From JAHFLV01 sp964367845 (GTDB taxonomy: Bacteria; Patescibacteriota; Minisyncoccia; Phycocordibacterales; DATGWK01): a DNA stretch of 15,348 nucleotides. The notes under the pieces are model-generated. The model was not told the origin of the DNA. It did not search any database and worked only from the letters and a program-made list of their open reading frames with translations. Location: contig CAYIYW010000012.1 in NCBI GenBank assembly GCA_964367845.1, forward strand, positions 1 through 15,348, in the 5' to 3' direction. Positions within the stretch are counted from its first letter, which is position 1, and each line of letters begins with the position of its first letter. Below are positions 1-8,032 of this stretch, one piece after another. The position numbers were made by a program, and so were the translations under genes.

Positions 1-176
1 ATCTGATTGAGAGTCGTCCCCTCCTCAATTGTAAAAAGGGTGCCAGCCGTAAATGTCGGCGGGGACGATAAGGTGAACCATGACAGGAAGACAAGAAACG
101 CTATGCCCAAGGTTACAGCCATGATTAACACACGCAAACGCGGGTTTGACCCAAGAATTAAAAACTGATAATTCAT
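1..176 (-). CDS. mltG: MltG/YceG-like endolytic murein transglycosylase, N-terminal fragment
   Basis: Only about 58 codons lie inside the window; the gene runs off the left edge. The start is the ATG at 174-176, 6 nt after the stop of the upstream gene, so the two are probably co-transcribed. The visible part is a short basic N-terminus (NPRLR), one hydrophobic membrane segment (about residues 17-35), then FTIEEGTTLNQ, which resembles the 'F.I..G.s...I' opening of the LysM-like domain that follows the anchor in MltG. MltG cleaves nascent peptidoglycan at the outer face of the membrane and helps set glycan strand length. The catalytic Glu lies outside the window, so the call rests on topology and one motif. 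Another single-pass envelope protein is possible. Confidence 0.6.
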   Translation of the reverse strand, partial: MNYQFLILGSNPRLRVLIMAVTLGIAFLVFLSWFTLSSPPTFTAGTLFTIEEGTTLNQ

Positions 177-182
177 AGGACT

Positions 183-1427
183 TTAGATTGGCAGATTTGC
201 CGGCGCTTCGCTCTTGCGTGATGCTATCTTAGTCAGAGTCGGTGTGCCGACGACCTTGCCCGGCAAATGGAATATCGTCGCGATTTCCTCTGTCGTCAGG
301 ATGAATGGCTTGGCCATGAGATGCCTGTATGGCAATTGAAAAAACGACCTTAGTTTGTACGCATTAAGCAAATCCACCTCCCGCTTGGTTCTTAAAATCC
401 GCATGAAATCCTCCCAAGGATAATCAAAGTCAGTAAATTTCCCGAGTTTAATTTCATTAAGCGACCGTGAACTATATTGCCTAAAACTGCCAATAAGGCC
501 GGTGATGCCGATGGAATCAAAGGATTCCTTTCGAGCAATGTAAAAACCGCGAATACCGACCTCAAAGGGATATTTTGTTAAACTGCGCTCAAGAGCGTCT
601 ATGAGTTCCCTTTCGCTTTTTGTGGGTATACGATAACTTGTGCCTTCCGCCCCTTCCTCACTCTCGCTTCCTTTGACTTCCGCAATTTTTTTCTCTATCT
701 CCTCTTTTGCTTCTTTTTCCCAGTCCGTTTTTTGCGGAAATGCCGCATCCTCCTTCAAACTGTTACTACGATGGGCCTGAATCAAAATCTGAATCCAGAC
801 CTGCTCGCCGGCTTTGATGCTCCCAAGAAATTCCAGAACAGAGGTCATTGGGTCAACTTTTGATTCCTCCTCTTGCTCTTTGTCCAGCCCGTAATCAATG
901 TAGGTCTTTATGGGATATATATCCGGCTTTCTAAGCTTAAATGCCGTTCCCCAAAGCTGTATTTTCTCGGCATCCACGAAAACATTTTTGGTGTAATCCT
1001 CGGCTTCATAAATTTCAACCCCCGGATACTGGGCGTAAAACTGCGATTCAATCAGTTGGCGATACTTTGGTTGCGTCCATATAAAGAAGCGGACATTACC
1101 CTCAATTGAAATAATTTCCAGAGAAAACCATGGCCGTTGCTTGCCTTTGACAAATGTCTCAAGATAACTGTTTGAACCCGTTTGGAAGAGCGAGGTAATT
1201 ATAATCTCCATTGCCATGGGCGATTTAAAAACATCGCGCGGCAATTTTATTTCAAGCAAAACGCCGCCGGCCTTGACCATGGCCTGGGTTCTTGCATATT
1301 TCAACCAAAGCGTCGTAAATGTCCCGAGCAGAAATAACGGGAGCCAAACCGGTGAAGTAGAAATGATGAACTTTACTGTCGCCAGGAGGAATTCAAGGCG
1401 CAATGACAAAATAATCTCATTCAGCAT
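183..1427 (-). CDS. Membrane-anchored protein with a C-terminal secretion-ATPase-associated motif (DUF8128-like)
   Basis: A protein of about 414 residues with one membrane segment near the N-terminus (about residues 20-40) followed by a long soluble region. A charged Glu/Lys-rich linker lies at about 235-260. The C-terminus carries TTEEIATIFHLPGK, then 'TPTL', then APANLPI. This 'TxEEIAT.(F/Y)H.P...P..NLP' pattern is familiar from Patescibacteria proteins linked to VirB4/VirD4/HerA-like ATPases. No Walker A is present here, so the protein would be a partner or scaffold, not the motor; that role is inference. The ATG at 1427 is preferred over an upstream 11-residue extension (MWRRFLCYNTR) because a TATAAT box sits exactly 6 nt before it and overlaps the extension. 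The next gene, 6 nt downstream, is the MltG-like one. Confidence 0.65.
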   Translation of the reverse strand: MLNEIILSLRLEFLLATVKFIISTSPVWLPLFLLGTFTTLWLKYARTQAMVKAGGVLLEIKLPRDVFKSPMAMEIIITSLFQTGSNSYLETFVKGKQRPWFSLEIISIEGNVRFFIWTQPKYRQLIESQFYAQYPGVEIYEAEDYTKNVFVDAEKIQLWGTAFKLRKPDIYPIKTYIDYGLDKEQEEESKVDPMTSVLEFLGSIKAGEQVWIQILIQAHRSNSLKEDAAFPQKTDWEKEAKEEIEKKIAEVKGSESEEGAEGTSYRIPTKSERELIDALERSLTKYPFEVGIRGFYIARKESFDSIGITGLIGSFRQYSSRSLNEIKLGKFTDFDYPWEDFMRILRTKREVDLLNAYKLRSFFQLPYRHLMAKPFILTTEEIATIFHLPGKVVGTPTLTKIASRKSEAPANLPI

Positions 1428-1433
1428 CCTTGT

Positions 1434-1439
1434 ATTATA
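1434..1439 (-). promoter_or_regulatory. TATAAT -10 box 6 nt before the ATG at 1427 (leaderless-type promoter)
   Basis: On the minus strand TATAAT is followed by ACAAGG and then ATG. With the usual 6 nt between the -10 box and +1, transcription would begin at the A of the start codon. The -35 is poor (TTGTGG at a 15-nt spacing is the best seen). AAGG directly abuts the ATG and is too close to act as a Shine-Dalgarno. Confidence 0.6.
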
Positions 1440-1486
1440 ACAAAGAAATCTCCGCCACAATCACTTCTCCGCACTTTGTTCCGCAC

Positions 1487-2536
1487 CTAGACGTTAGAAT
1501 ACCGACTCTGCTTGTCCTTCTTGAAGAATTTTGCATTTTGGAGATTAACGATAATCGTGTTTGGTTTTACGTAACGCTCCTTGAGAACCTTTTCAATTAT
1601 TTTTTCTTTGGTCAGCGGGCCATCTTTCGCCAGAATTTTTTTAATGACATCCTTGACCACGCCGCTCATATAACCCCATTCGGCAAGAGCGTAAAGACCG
1701 CGGCCGACCAGCACAAAGCGTGGGTCCTTTATGAGTTCGTTATGGGTTGTGGCAACATGGGCTTTTTTGCTGAAAACCTCCGTAATCAGGCGCGCCACTT
1801 CCCGAAAGTGAATCGGTGAACCGTGCTTTCTGATGACAAGGAAAGCGTAATCCCTAACCCCGCGGGCATTGATGTTTGAGGATTTGGCCTTGCCCCATTC
1901 GCCGAGCGGGTTTTTGCCGAGGGACTTTGACATCCAGAGCCAACGCTTAATCATTTCCTCATTTTTATATTCTTCGGAAACGTCTCTGATATACGAAAGG
2001 AAGGAGTCAATGATTACCGACTCCGGCACAATGTCCTCATCACTCAAGTCGCTGTAAATTTTGCGGAGGACGTCGTGAATTTTGTCGGCCAGTTTACCGT
2101 CAATGTGCCAGCGAGCTTTGAATTCATCATCCTCCTTGTGCTTCTTGAAATCCTCGCCGATTACAAGGAGAAAATGGATATGATTTTGAGTGGATTTGTC
2201 AGAGGAGAAATGGTGCAACAGGTCGTGTTCCGAAAGTATGCCTCCGAGCGAGCGAAGACGGTTTTTCAGTTCGTCAAAGGTCTTCTTCTCTTTTTCATAT
2301 TCCTTGGATTTTTGGACATTGGCGATGGAGTGGTTTTCAATCTGGCGAACGCGTTCGCGGGTAATGCCGTATTTCTTGCCGATTGATTCCAGCGTCATCT
2401 TTTTCGTTTCACCGCCGAGTCCGTAGCGGCCGGAAATAACATCCTTACCGCGTTCGGAAAGCACCGCTAAAAGCCGTTTCGCCGCCAGCTTCGGATTGAA
2501 TGAAAGGGTTATTTGTTTTGAATTTTTTTCGCTCAT
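1487..2536 (-). CDS. Sigma-region-4-like HTH plus HARE-HTH domain DNA-binding protein
   Basis: A 349-residue protein. Residues about 17-72 resemble sigma-70 region 4, including LESIGKKYGITRERVRQIE, the classic helix-turn-helix signature. A charged helical middle follows. Residues about 225-290 match the HARE-HTH pattern (GVRDYAFLVIRKHGSPIHF, then LVGRGLYALAEWGY), as in the N-terminal domain of the RNA polymerase delta subunit. A last winged-helix-like segment (about 292-345) ends the protein. Sigma regions 2 and 3 are absent, so it is not a full sigma factor; a transcription-associated regulator or polymerase accessory protein is likely, with targets unknown. It has its own promoter in the gap after leuS. 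No convincing Shine-Dalgarno precedes the ATG at 2536. Cytoplasmic. Confidence 0.75.
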   Translation of the reverse strand: MSEKNSKQITLSFNPKLAAKRLLAVLSERGKDVISGRYGLGGETKKMTLESIGKKYGITRERVRQIENHSIANVQKSKEYEKEKKTFDELKNRLRSLGGILSEHDLLHHFSSDKSTQNHIHFLLVIGEDFKKHKEDDEFKARWHIDGKLADKIHDVLRKIYSDLSDEDIVPESVIIDSFLSYIRDVSEEYKNEEMIKRWLWMSKSLGKNPLGEWGKAKSSNINARGVRDYAFLVIRKHGSPIHFREVARLITEVFSKKAHVATTHNELIKDPRFVLVGRGLYALAEWGYMSGVVKDVIKKILAKDGPLTKEKIIEKVLKERYVKPNTIIVNLQNAKFFKKDKQSRYSNV

Positions 2537-2583
2537 GTTTTTACATTGTTTCCAATAATTTGATTGTCAGCTCGTATTGCTAG

Positions 2584-2612
2584 ATTCTACTATCCAGCCA
2601 TAAATTAGTCAA
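2584..2612 (-). promoter_or_regulatory. Sigma-70-type promoter TTGACT-17-TAGAAT
   Basis: The -35 TTGACT (2607-2612) and -10 TAGAAT (2584-2589) are separated by exactly 17 nt, each one mismatch from consensus. It lies between the leuS stop and the sigma4/HARE gene and predicts a leader of about 40 nt. Confidence 0.65.
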
Positions 2613-2636
2613 TGTGTCTTGACATAAGGCATCGTC

Positions 2637-5153
2637 CTATCTTGTCACAAAGTTTATCAGTCGGTTTTTTACATAAACCGTTCTTTTTATTTCGCCCGTG
2701 TTGAGCCATTTTTTAACGCTTTCAAGTAACACGGCCTTATTTTTGACTTCCGCATCTGTTGAATTGGTTCCTGTCTCCAGTTCTCCTCTCACCTTTCCGT
2801 CAACCTGAATTATGATTTTAACCATGGTCGCCGCAATTTTATTTGGGTCAAATTTTGGCCACTCGCTCAAATGAATTGATTCTTTGTTTCCAAGCGCCAA
2901 CCAGAGTTCGTCAGCGACATGGGGCGCAAAGGGCGCGAGCATTCTCAAAAGAATTGAAAAATCCTCCCGCAAAACCGTGGGTAAGTTTTCAAATTCCTTG
3001 GAAAGAATCATGAGACCGGATATTGCCGTATTGAAGTTAAAGGATTCAATGTCGGCGGACACCTTGGCGATTGTGGTGTGGAGAATTCTTTCAAAATCGG
3101 CCGAGATTTTTTGATTTCCATCGTTCTTTTGGCTCTTGACCGCCGATTTTTCGCCACCGACTTTCCTGCCAATTCGCCAGATTCGCTCCACAAATCTTCG
3201 GGAACCCATGATGCCCCTCGTATCCCAACTGCTCGCTTGTTCAAAGGGGCCGATAAACATCTCGTATATTCTGAAAGTGTCGGCGCCGTATATTTCTACG
3301 ATTTTATCCGGATTCACGACATTGCCGAATCGCTTGCTCATCTTCTGGCCATCTTCTCCCATGATAAGGCCGACACTGTGGAATCTAATGAATGGCTCCG
3401 AGGTGCTGACCAGATTAATATCACCCAAAAACTTGTGCCAAAAACGGGCGTAAATCAGATGGCGTGCGGCATGTTCGGCTCCGCCGACATAGACATCAAC
3501 CGGCGCCCAGTATTTTTCCTTTTCTGGGTCAACGAGGCGATTTTTATTTTTCGGGTCCATGTAGCGAAGGTAATACCAGCATGAACCGGCCCATTGAGGC
3601 ATGGTGTTTGTTTCCCGCCTTGCATGGCTACGGCATTTTGGACACGGGACATTCACCCACTTGTCTATTGTCGCCAACGGCGACTCGCCGGTTCCGGTCG
3701 GCGCGTAATTTTTGACATCCGGAAGTTCAACCGGCAAGTCCTTTTCAGACACCGGCACAACTCCGCATTTCTCACAATGGACGACGGGAATCGGTTCGCC
3801 CCAATAGCGCTGGCGGGAAAACACCCAGTCGCGGAGTTTGTATCTGGTAACCATTCGCCCACCGACGGAAGAAACAATTGCCGTCTTTGCCTCCTGTGAG
3901 TCATGGCCGTTAAATTCTCCGGAGTTTACTATCTTTCCTGTTCCGATAAAGGCATGAGGACCCTCCTTAAAATGGGCGACGATTTCCGCAAACAGTGACG
4001 CTACTACCTGTTTAATCGGCAGACCAAATTTGTTAGCAAATGCGAAATCTTGCTGGTCGTGCGCCGGCACAGCCATGACTGCACCCGTGCCGTACGACGC
4101 AAGCACATAATCAGCGACCCAGATTGGAATTTCTTCTTTACTGGCCGGATTTACCGCTATCAACCCCTTTAGCTCAATGCCAGTTTTCTCCTTGCTTTCG
4201 GCTGTCCTCTCAATTTCGCTCTTGGCCTTATTTTTTTGAATATAGTCGGCAATTTCATTAAAATTTGAAATTTTCGCCTGATTTTTCTGGATAAGGGGAT
4301 GTTCCGGAGAAAGAACCAGATATGTTACTCCAAAAAGAGTGTCGGCTCGGGTTGTGAAGACGGTGATTTTTTCGTTCGGCTCGTTTTTCCCGTCAGGTTT
4401 TGTGATAAAACCCGTTTTCCCGTTCTTCTCGTCGGAATTTTTTATTTCAAAATCAATTTCCGCGCCCTCGCTTTTTCCAATCCAGTTTCTCTGCGACTCC
4501 TTTATTGATTCCGGCCAGTTGAGACCGGGCAAATCTGAAAGCAATCTGTCGGCATAATTCGTGATTTTCAGCGCCCATTGACGCATGGGCTTTTTTTCAA
4601 CAATCGTGCCGCATCGCTCGCATTTGCCATCCTCAAGGTCCTCATTGGCAAGACCCGTCTGGCATGACGGGCACCAGTTTATCGGCTCAAATGACTGGTA
4701 TGCCAGGCCTTTCTCCAGAAGTTTAAGGAAAATCCACTGTGTCCATTTGTAATAACTCGGGTCGGTCGTATTTATTTCCCGGCTCCAGTCATAATTAAAC
4801 CCGATTATGGAAAGCTGTTTTTTATAGCGCTCCACATTTTTCTCAACGGTTTTCCTCGGATGGGTTTTATTTTTAATGGCATAATTTTCCGCTGGCAGGC
4901 CAAAAGCATCCCAGCCCATCGGATGGAGAACGTTATAGCCGTTCATTTTTTTGAACCGGGAATATATATCGGTCGCGATGTAGCCCTTCGGATGACCGAC
5001 ATGAAGACCCTCGCCTGATGGATACGGGAACATGTCCAGCACATAGCATTTGGGCAGTTTAGAGTTCTCTTCTGTTTTATAGATTTTCTTTTTCGCCCAC
5101 CTCTTCTGCCGTTTCGCCTCTATTTTCTTGTGGTCGTATTCTCGCATATTCAT
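2637..5153 (-). CDS. leuS: Leucyl-tRNA synthetase
   Basis: Class I aminoacyl-tRNA synthetase charging tRNA-Leu with leucine in the cytoplasm. At 838 residues it is near the usual bacterial size. HVGH at 51-54 is the HIGH-type signature, after MFPYPSG. A zinc-ribbon has Cys161, 164, 178 and 181. The CP1 editing domain is intact, with FTTRADTLFG at 266-275 and AVPAHDQQDF at 361-370, so post-transfer editing should work. A second Cys pair set (460/463 and 504/507) lies before the catalytic half closes with GQKMSKR at 602-608. The anticodon-binding helices and the C-terminal domain (about 775-838) are present. The start at 5153 gives MNMREYD; a TATATT box 6 nt upstream supports it over the internal Met at residue 3. 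It follows the DUF5671 gene by 24 nt. Confidence 0.97.
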   Translation of the reverse strand: MNMREYDHKKIEAKRQKRWAKKKIYKTEENSKLPKCYVLDMFPYPSGEGLHVGHPKGYIATDIYSRFKKMNGYNVLHPMGWDAFGLPAENYAIKNKTHPRKTVEKNVERYKKQLSIIGFNYDWSREINTTDPSYYKWTQWIFLKLLEKGLAYQSFEPINWCPSCQTGLANEDLEDGKCERCGTIVEKKPMRQWALKITNYADRLLSDLPGLNWPESIKESQRNWIGKSEGAEIDFEIKNSDEKNGKTGFITKPDGKNEPNEKITVFTTRADTLFGVTYLVLSPEHPLIQKNQAKISNFNEIADYIQKNKAKSEIERTAESKEKTGIELKGLIAVNPASKEEIPIWVADYVLASYGTGAVMAVPAHDQQDFAFANKFGLPIKQVVASLFAEIVAHFKEGPHAFIGTGKIVNSGEFNGHDSQEAKTAIVSSVGGRMVTRYKLRDWVFSRQRYWGEPIPVVHCEKCGVVPVSEKDLPVELPDVKNYAPTGTGESPLATIDKWVNVPCPKCRSHARRETNTMPQWAGSCWYYLRYMDPKNKNRLVDPEKEKYWAPVDVYVGGAEHAARHLIYARFWHKFLGDINLVSTSEPFIRFHSVGLIMGEDGQKMSKRFGNVVNPDKIVEIYGADTFRIYEMFIGPFEQASSWDTRGIMGSRRFVERIWRIGRKVGGEKSAVKSQKNDGNQKISADFERILHTTIAKVSADIESFNFNTAISGLMILSKEFENLPTVLREDFSILLRMLAPFAPHVADELWLALGNKESIHLSEWPKFDPNKIAATMVKIIIQVDGKVRGELETGTNSTDAEVKNKAVLLESVKKWLNTGEIKRTVYVKNRLINFVTR

Positions 5154-5159
5154 TTCAAG

Positions 5160-5165
5160 AATATA
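5160..5165 (-). promoter_or_regulatory. TATATT -10 box 6 nt before the leuS ATG (leaderless-type promoter)
   Basis: TATATT, CTTGAA, ATG on the minus strand. The hexamer is one mismatch from consensus and the spacing places +1 on the start codon. No clear -35. It would give leuS its own transcript despite the gene ahead being only 24 nt away. No Shine-Dalgarno is visible. Confidence 0.5.
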
Positions 5166-5177
5166 AGAAAAACACAG

Positions 5178-6155
5178 TTAAATTTTTTGTCCAACATTCT
5201 GCACAGTAGGCGGGTTAGACGGGTATAATTCAGGGTCAATGACTCGTTCAAAACAAACCCGGCCGGCGGTGTGTTGCCAGTTGGTTTGCTCAATGCCCGG
5301 CCCAAAACCCGATGAGACGGGAAATGCCCGACTGTTTTTGTTAAAACCGTCACGGCTCTCCAAATTAAAATCGGCGCATAACTCAAAGGACAGGTTTGAA
5401 ATTTTCCGGTATTCGTATTTTTTGCCGTTTTCTGCCTCGGGGTCAAGCGGCGCCACAAAACCGGAAATCGCGTCACTCAGGTCGGCCAGTTGGCTCGGTA
5501 ATGCTCGCTTTTGTTGCCAAAAATTCACAATTTCCCACTGGATAATCTGAAGGTCATTGGCCCTCGTCGCGTCAAGTCGCATCAAGCGTTGAGTGGTCGG
5601 CGACCCCATAACGACAAAGCCATAGACCACAGACGCGACGACTATCAATCCCGCGATGGCGGCAAAAATTTTCAGCTGGCTGGCTGCCGTCCGGCCCGTC
5701 TGGCCAGTCCGGCGTAAACCCCAGAGATAATAGCCAAACACAATGCCCGCTACAACAAGCACGACGGTAACCTTCAAAACAAATCTCAACGAAATTTCTC
5801 CGCCCAGAAATGAATTAATTAAAACAATCAGGTCAGTGGCGATAGTCGCGCCAGCCACAAAAAGTGTCAAAAATGTCAGCCAGCGCTTGATACCAAGGGT
5901 TCGTTTTTCCGGATTAGCCGTATATTGGCGTTCCAGAAGCCATGTGAGAAAAATAAATAATGGGAATATGATGATAAGAGAAGCGATTGCCCAGCGAATA
6001 CCGGAAGAATATGGGTCTATGTAGCTGAAAAGCGGGTCGGGATGCAGAATGTCAATAATCTGGAAAAGGAGCGCAATCAAACTGATTGAGCTCACATATA
6101 GCGTTACAATAATTCCAATGTGGGTGAAAAAATCTCGCGGTGTCATTTTATACAT
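5178..6155 (-). CDS. DUF5671 multi-pass membrane protein
   Basis: A 325-residue protein. The opening MTPRDFF motif, an N-terminal block of four membrane segments (roughly 10-36, 50-75, 88-112, 118-142) and the stretch LRFVLKVTVVLVVAGIVFGY are typical of the DUF5671 family, common in Patescibacteria and of unknown function. A fifth membrane segment (about 158-178) is followed by a soluble domain of about 145 residues, probably extracytoplasmic, containing DLQIIQWEIVNFWQQKRALP, and two cysteines in the C-terminal part that could pair. The ATG at 6155 is chosen because TATAAT lies exactly 6 nt upstream; a Met three codons later (6146) is the alternative. The gene follows ychF by about 60 nt and precedes leuS. 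Confidence 0.8.
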   Translation of the reverse strand: MYKMTPRDFFTHIGIIVTLYVSSISLIALLFQIIDILHPDPLFSYIDPYSSGIRWAIASLIIIFPLFIFLTWLLERQYTANPEKRTLGIKRWLTFLTLFVAGATIATDLIVLINSFLGGEISLRFVLKVTVVLVVAGIVFGYYLWGLRRTGQTGRTAASQLKIFAAIAGLIVVASVVYGFVVMGSPTTQRLMRLDATRANDLQIIQWEIVNFWQQKRALPSQLADLSDAISGFVAPLDPEAENGKKYEYRKISNLSFELCADFNLESRDGFNKNSRAFPVSSGFGPGIEQTNWQHTAGRVCFERVIDPELYPSNPPTVQNVGQKI

Positions 6156-6161
6156 GGACTT

Positions 6162-6167
6162 ATTATA
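6162..6167 (-). promoter_or_regulatory. TATAAT -10 box 6 nt before the ATG at 6155 (leaderless-type promoter)
   Basis: TATAAT, AAGTCC, ATG on the minus strand. Perfect -10 hexamer at the spacing that puts +1 on the start codon. No good -35 at 16-18 nt. No Shine-Dalgarno. Confidence 0.6.
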
Positions 6168-6214
6168 CAACAAAATTGGACGCTAACACCCGCCACATGT
6201 GCGTGCCTAGAGCA

Positions 6215-7354
6215 CTATATTTTAAACTCCACCACATCACCGTCTTTCACGACATATTCTTTCCCCTCCGTTCGGACCAGACCTTTTTCGCGCGCAGTCG
6301 TGAATGAACCGGAGTCCAAAAGTTTGTTCCATTCTATAACCTCGGCTTTTATAAACTTTTCCTTGAAGTCATTGTGAATTGCGGTTCCGGCGACAGGCGC
6401 GGTTGAACCGCGAAGAATTGTCCATGCACGCGTCTCATCCTCGCCGGTCGTGAAATAAGTGATGAGATCCAGGAGTTCATAACCCTTGCGAATTAAATTA
6501 TTAATACCGTCCGCCTCCGCCGTTGCTTCGGCGGATAAGTCGTCGCCGCCACTGTCGCCGACAATTAAATCTTTTCTGAATTCGCTTTTTTCATCGTGGT
6601 CCAAGTCCTTCAATTCCTGCTCTATGCCGGCGTCAACCGCAACCCAGATTGCTCTTGAGTCATTGAGAAATTTCGCCAACTTCTGAAATCGCTCGTCATT
6701 ATTTAGTTGGTCAAGATTCTTGCCCCCCGATTTTTTATTCAAGACATAAAGAATCGGTTTCATGGTTAAAAGGTGAAGGCCTTTCACCGCAGGCATTTCT
6801 TCCTTTGTGACTTCAGCCGAGGATGCAAGCCGACCTTCGCCCAGTACTTTTCCAATCTTTGAAAGAGCCGATTCTTCAATAATTGCCGTTTTGTCCCCTC
6901 TTTTGGCGTCTCTCAAAACACTGGCCCGGCGTTTGGCGACTGTCTCCGTGTCGGCGAGAACGAGTTCAAGATTTATAACCTCAATGTCGCTTAACGGGTC
7001 AATTTTCCCGCCGACATGAATGACATTGTCGTCCTCAAAAATTCGGACAACCTCGGCAATCGCGTCCACCTCGCGGATGTTGCTCAAGAATTTGTTTCCC
7101 AATCCCTCGCCGACCGAGGCACCTTTCACGATTCCGGCGATGTCAACGAATTCCACAACCGCCGGCACGGTTTTGGCTGATTTGCTAAAATCCGACAACT
7201 TAAGGAGCCGTTCATCAGGCACCGCCACAACTCCAACCGACGGGTCAATTGTGCAGAACGGATAATTTTCAGCCGGAACAGATTTTTTTGTGAGTGCGTT
7301 AAAAAGCGTGGACTTTCCGACGTTTGGCAACCCAACAATTCCGATTGAAAGCAT
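6215..7354 (-). CDS. ychF: Ribosome-associated ATPase/GTPase YchF (Obg-like, OLA1 family)
   Basis: A 379-residue P-loop NTPase of the TRAFAC class, close to the family's usual 360-370. G1 is GLPNVGKST (8-16), G3 DIAG (71-74), and the G4 position has NKKS (206-209). The family stretch INLELVLADTETV (about 127-139) and the coiled region after it are present. The C-terminal TGS domain (about 296-379) begins with ITYFTTGEDETRAWT and carries AGTAIHNDF and EGKEYVVKDGDVVEF. YchF binds ribosomes and prefers ATP over GTP; it is implicated in stress responses and in start selection on leaderless mRNAs in E. coli. The start at 7354 has CATAAT exactly 6 nt upstream. Confidence 0.95.
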   Translation of the reverse strand: MLSIGIVGLPNVGKSTLFNALTKKSVPAENYPFCTIDPSVGVVAVPDERLLKLSDFSKSAKTVPAVVEFVDIAGIVKGASVGEGLGNKFLSNIREVDAIAEVVRIFEDDNVIHVGGKIDPLSDIEVINLELVLADTETVAKRRASVLRDAKRGDKTAIIEESALSKIGKVLGEGRLASSAEVTKEEMPAVKGLHLLTMKPILYVLNKKSGGKNLDQLNNDERFQKLAKFLNDSRAIWVAVDAGIEQELKDLDHDEKSEFRKDLIVGDSGGDDLSAEATAEADGINNLIRKGYELLDLITYFTTGEDETRAWTILRGSTAPVAGTAIHNDFKEKFIKAEVIEWNKLLDSGSFTTAREKGLVRTEGKEYVVKDGDVVEFKI

Positions 7355-7360
7355 TTTTTT

Positions 7361-7389
7361 ATTATGACTTAATTTTGGCTAGAAATCAA
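7361..7389 (-). promoter_or_regulatory. Promoter TTGATT-17-CATAAT, 6 nt before the ychF ATG
   Basis: The -35 TTGATT (7384-7389) and -10 CATAAT (7361-7366) are 17 nt apart. The -10 box is followed by six A residues and the ATG, so +1 falls on the start codon. Of the leaderless-type sites in this window this has the best -35. Confidence 0.65.
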
Positions 7390-7427
7390 GTCTTTTAGCA
7401 ACAACGTGTACAAACCACCGAGAAATA

Positions 7428-7457
7428 TTGACATATAAACATATTTCATGTTTTATT
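7428..7457 (+). promoter_or_regulatory. Promoter TTGACA-18-TTTATT with TG extension, plus strand
   Basis: Perfect -35 TTGACA at 7428-7433. The best -10 is TTTATT at 7452-7457, preceded by TGT (extended -10 type), 18 nt away. This predicts a leader of about 27 nt before the strong Shine-Dalgarno AAAGGAGG at 7478-7485. The -10 choice is uncertain because the region is AT-rich. Confidence 0.5.
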
Positions 7458-7490
7458 ATATTAGAACTAAGTTATTTAAAGGAGGTAACA

Positions 7491-7985
7491 ATGGCAACCA
7501 TAAAAGAAAGTGCGGATAACTCACTTTTAGCATCATCGTGTGAGGCTGGCCACTCGGCTTGTTGCAAGGATGGTTATATTTTCCTACCAAAAAAGGAATT
7601 CGAGACAGTCCTTCAGTACTTGGCAACCCAACCAAAAAACCTTAAGGAATTCAGGTCTCGAGTAACCGACTTCGGCAATTTCTTGCTCTACAACCAGAAG
7701 ACACGCTGTCAGTTCTTGCTTGCTGATGAACGATGTGAATTGCACCCGTTAGGAATAAAACCGACTGAGTGCTTTTGGTGGCCTGCGCACGTGTATCTTG
7801 CAGATGATGGCACACTCGAAATCAGAGTTGCCAACTGTTGTTCGGGGTGTGGCCTGATCCAACCCAACAGTCCTCACGTGGAAAAAGTGGCCGAGCAAGC
7901 AAGAACAATCGGTCTTCCTATCATCACCGAATTTAGAAGAACCCATTCGTACGGAAAGGACTATCGAGTGGTCATGAAATTCTAA
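7491..7985 (+). CDS. YkgJ-type CxxCxxCC-like cysteine-cluster protein
   Basis: A 164-residue cysteine-rich protein, probably a metal or Fe-S binder of the YkgJ/UPF0153 type. Visible cysteines: Cys17, Cys24-25 (HSACCK, followed by GYIFLPKKEF), Cys73 and Cys82 (TRCQFLLADERCELHPLG), Cys94 (KPTECFWWP) and a further cluster Cys116, 117, 120. The order 'C...CC / F(L)P..E / C.FL...C.LH..G.KP..C..WP' is that of the family, whose biochemical role is unknown. The start at 7491 is fixed by AAAGGAGG 5 nt before the ATG; an upstream in-frame ATG at 7428 falls in the promoter. It is the only convincing plus-strand gene here and is convergent with the C39 peptidase gene, with a terminator between them. Confidence 0.75.
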   Translation: MATIKESADNSLLASSCEAGHSACCKDGYIFLPKKEFETVLQYLATQPKNLKEFRSRVTDFGNFLLYNQKTRCQFLLADERCELHPLGIKPTECFWWPAHVYLADDGTLEIRVANCCSGCGLIQPNSPHVEKVAEQARTIGLPIITEFRRTHSYGKDYRVVMKF

Positions 7986-7998
7986 GACAAACTCGCCC

Positions 7999-8029
7999 AC
8001 TCCGCAGGAACAATCACCTGCGGAGTTTT
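7999..8029 (+). terminator. Intrinsic terminator after the CxxCC gene
   Basis: Perfect 10-bp stem (ACTCCGCAGG at 7999-8008 pairing with 8017-8026), 8-nt loop and a run of T at 8026-8029 followed by CATTTATTT. It starts 13 nt after the stop at 7985. Read on the minus strand the stem has no T run close behind it, so it serves mainly the plus-strand gene. Confidence 0.85.
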
Positions 8030-8032
8030 CAT

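Noticed and set aside
1430..2426. Plus-strand open frames opposite the sigma4/HARE gene.
   Set aside because: The minus-strand protein has clear domains throughout; these are antisense shadows.
3078..3584. A 168-codon open frame on the plus strand inside leuS.
   Set aside because: It is antisense to a well-conserved synthetase catalytic region, has no start signals and its translation resembles no protein I know.
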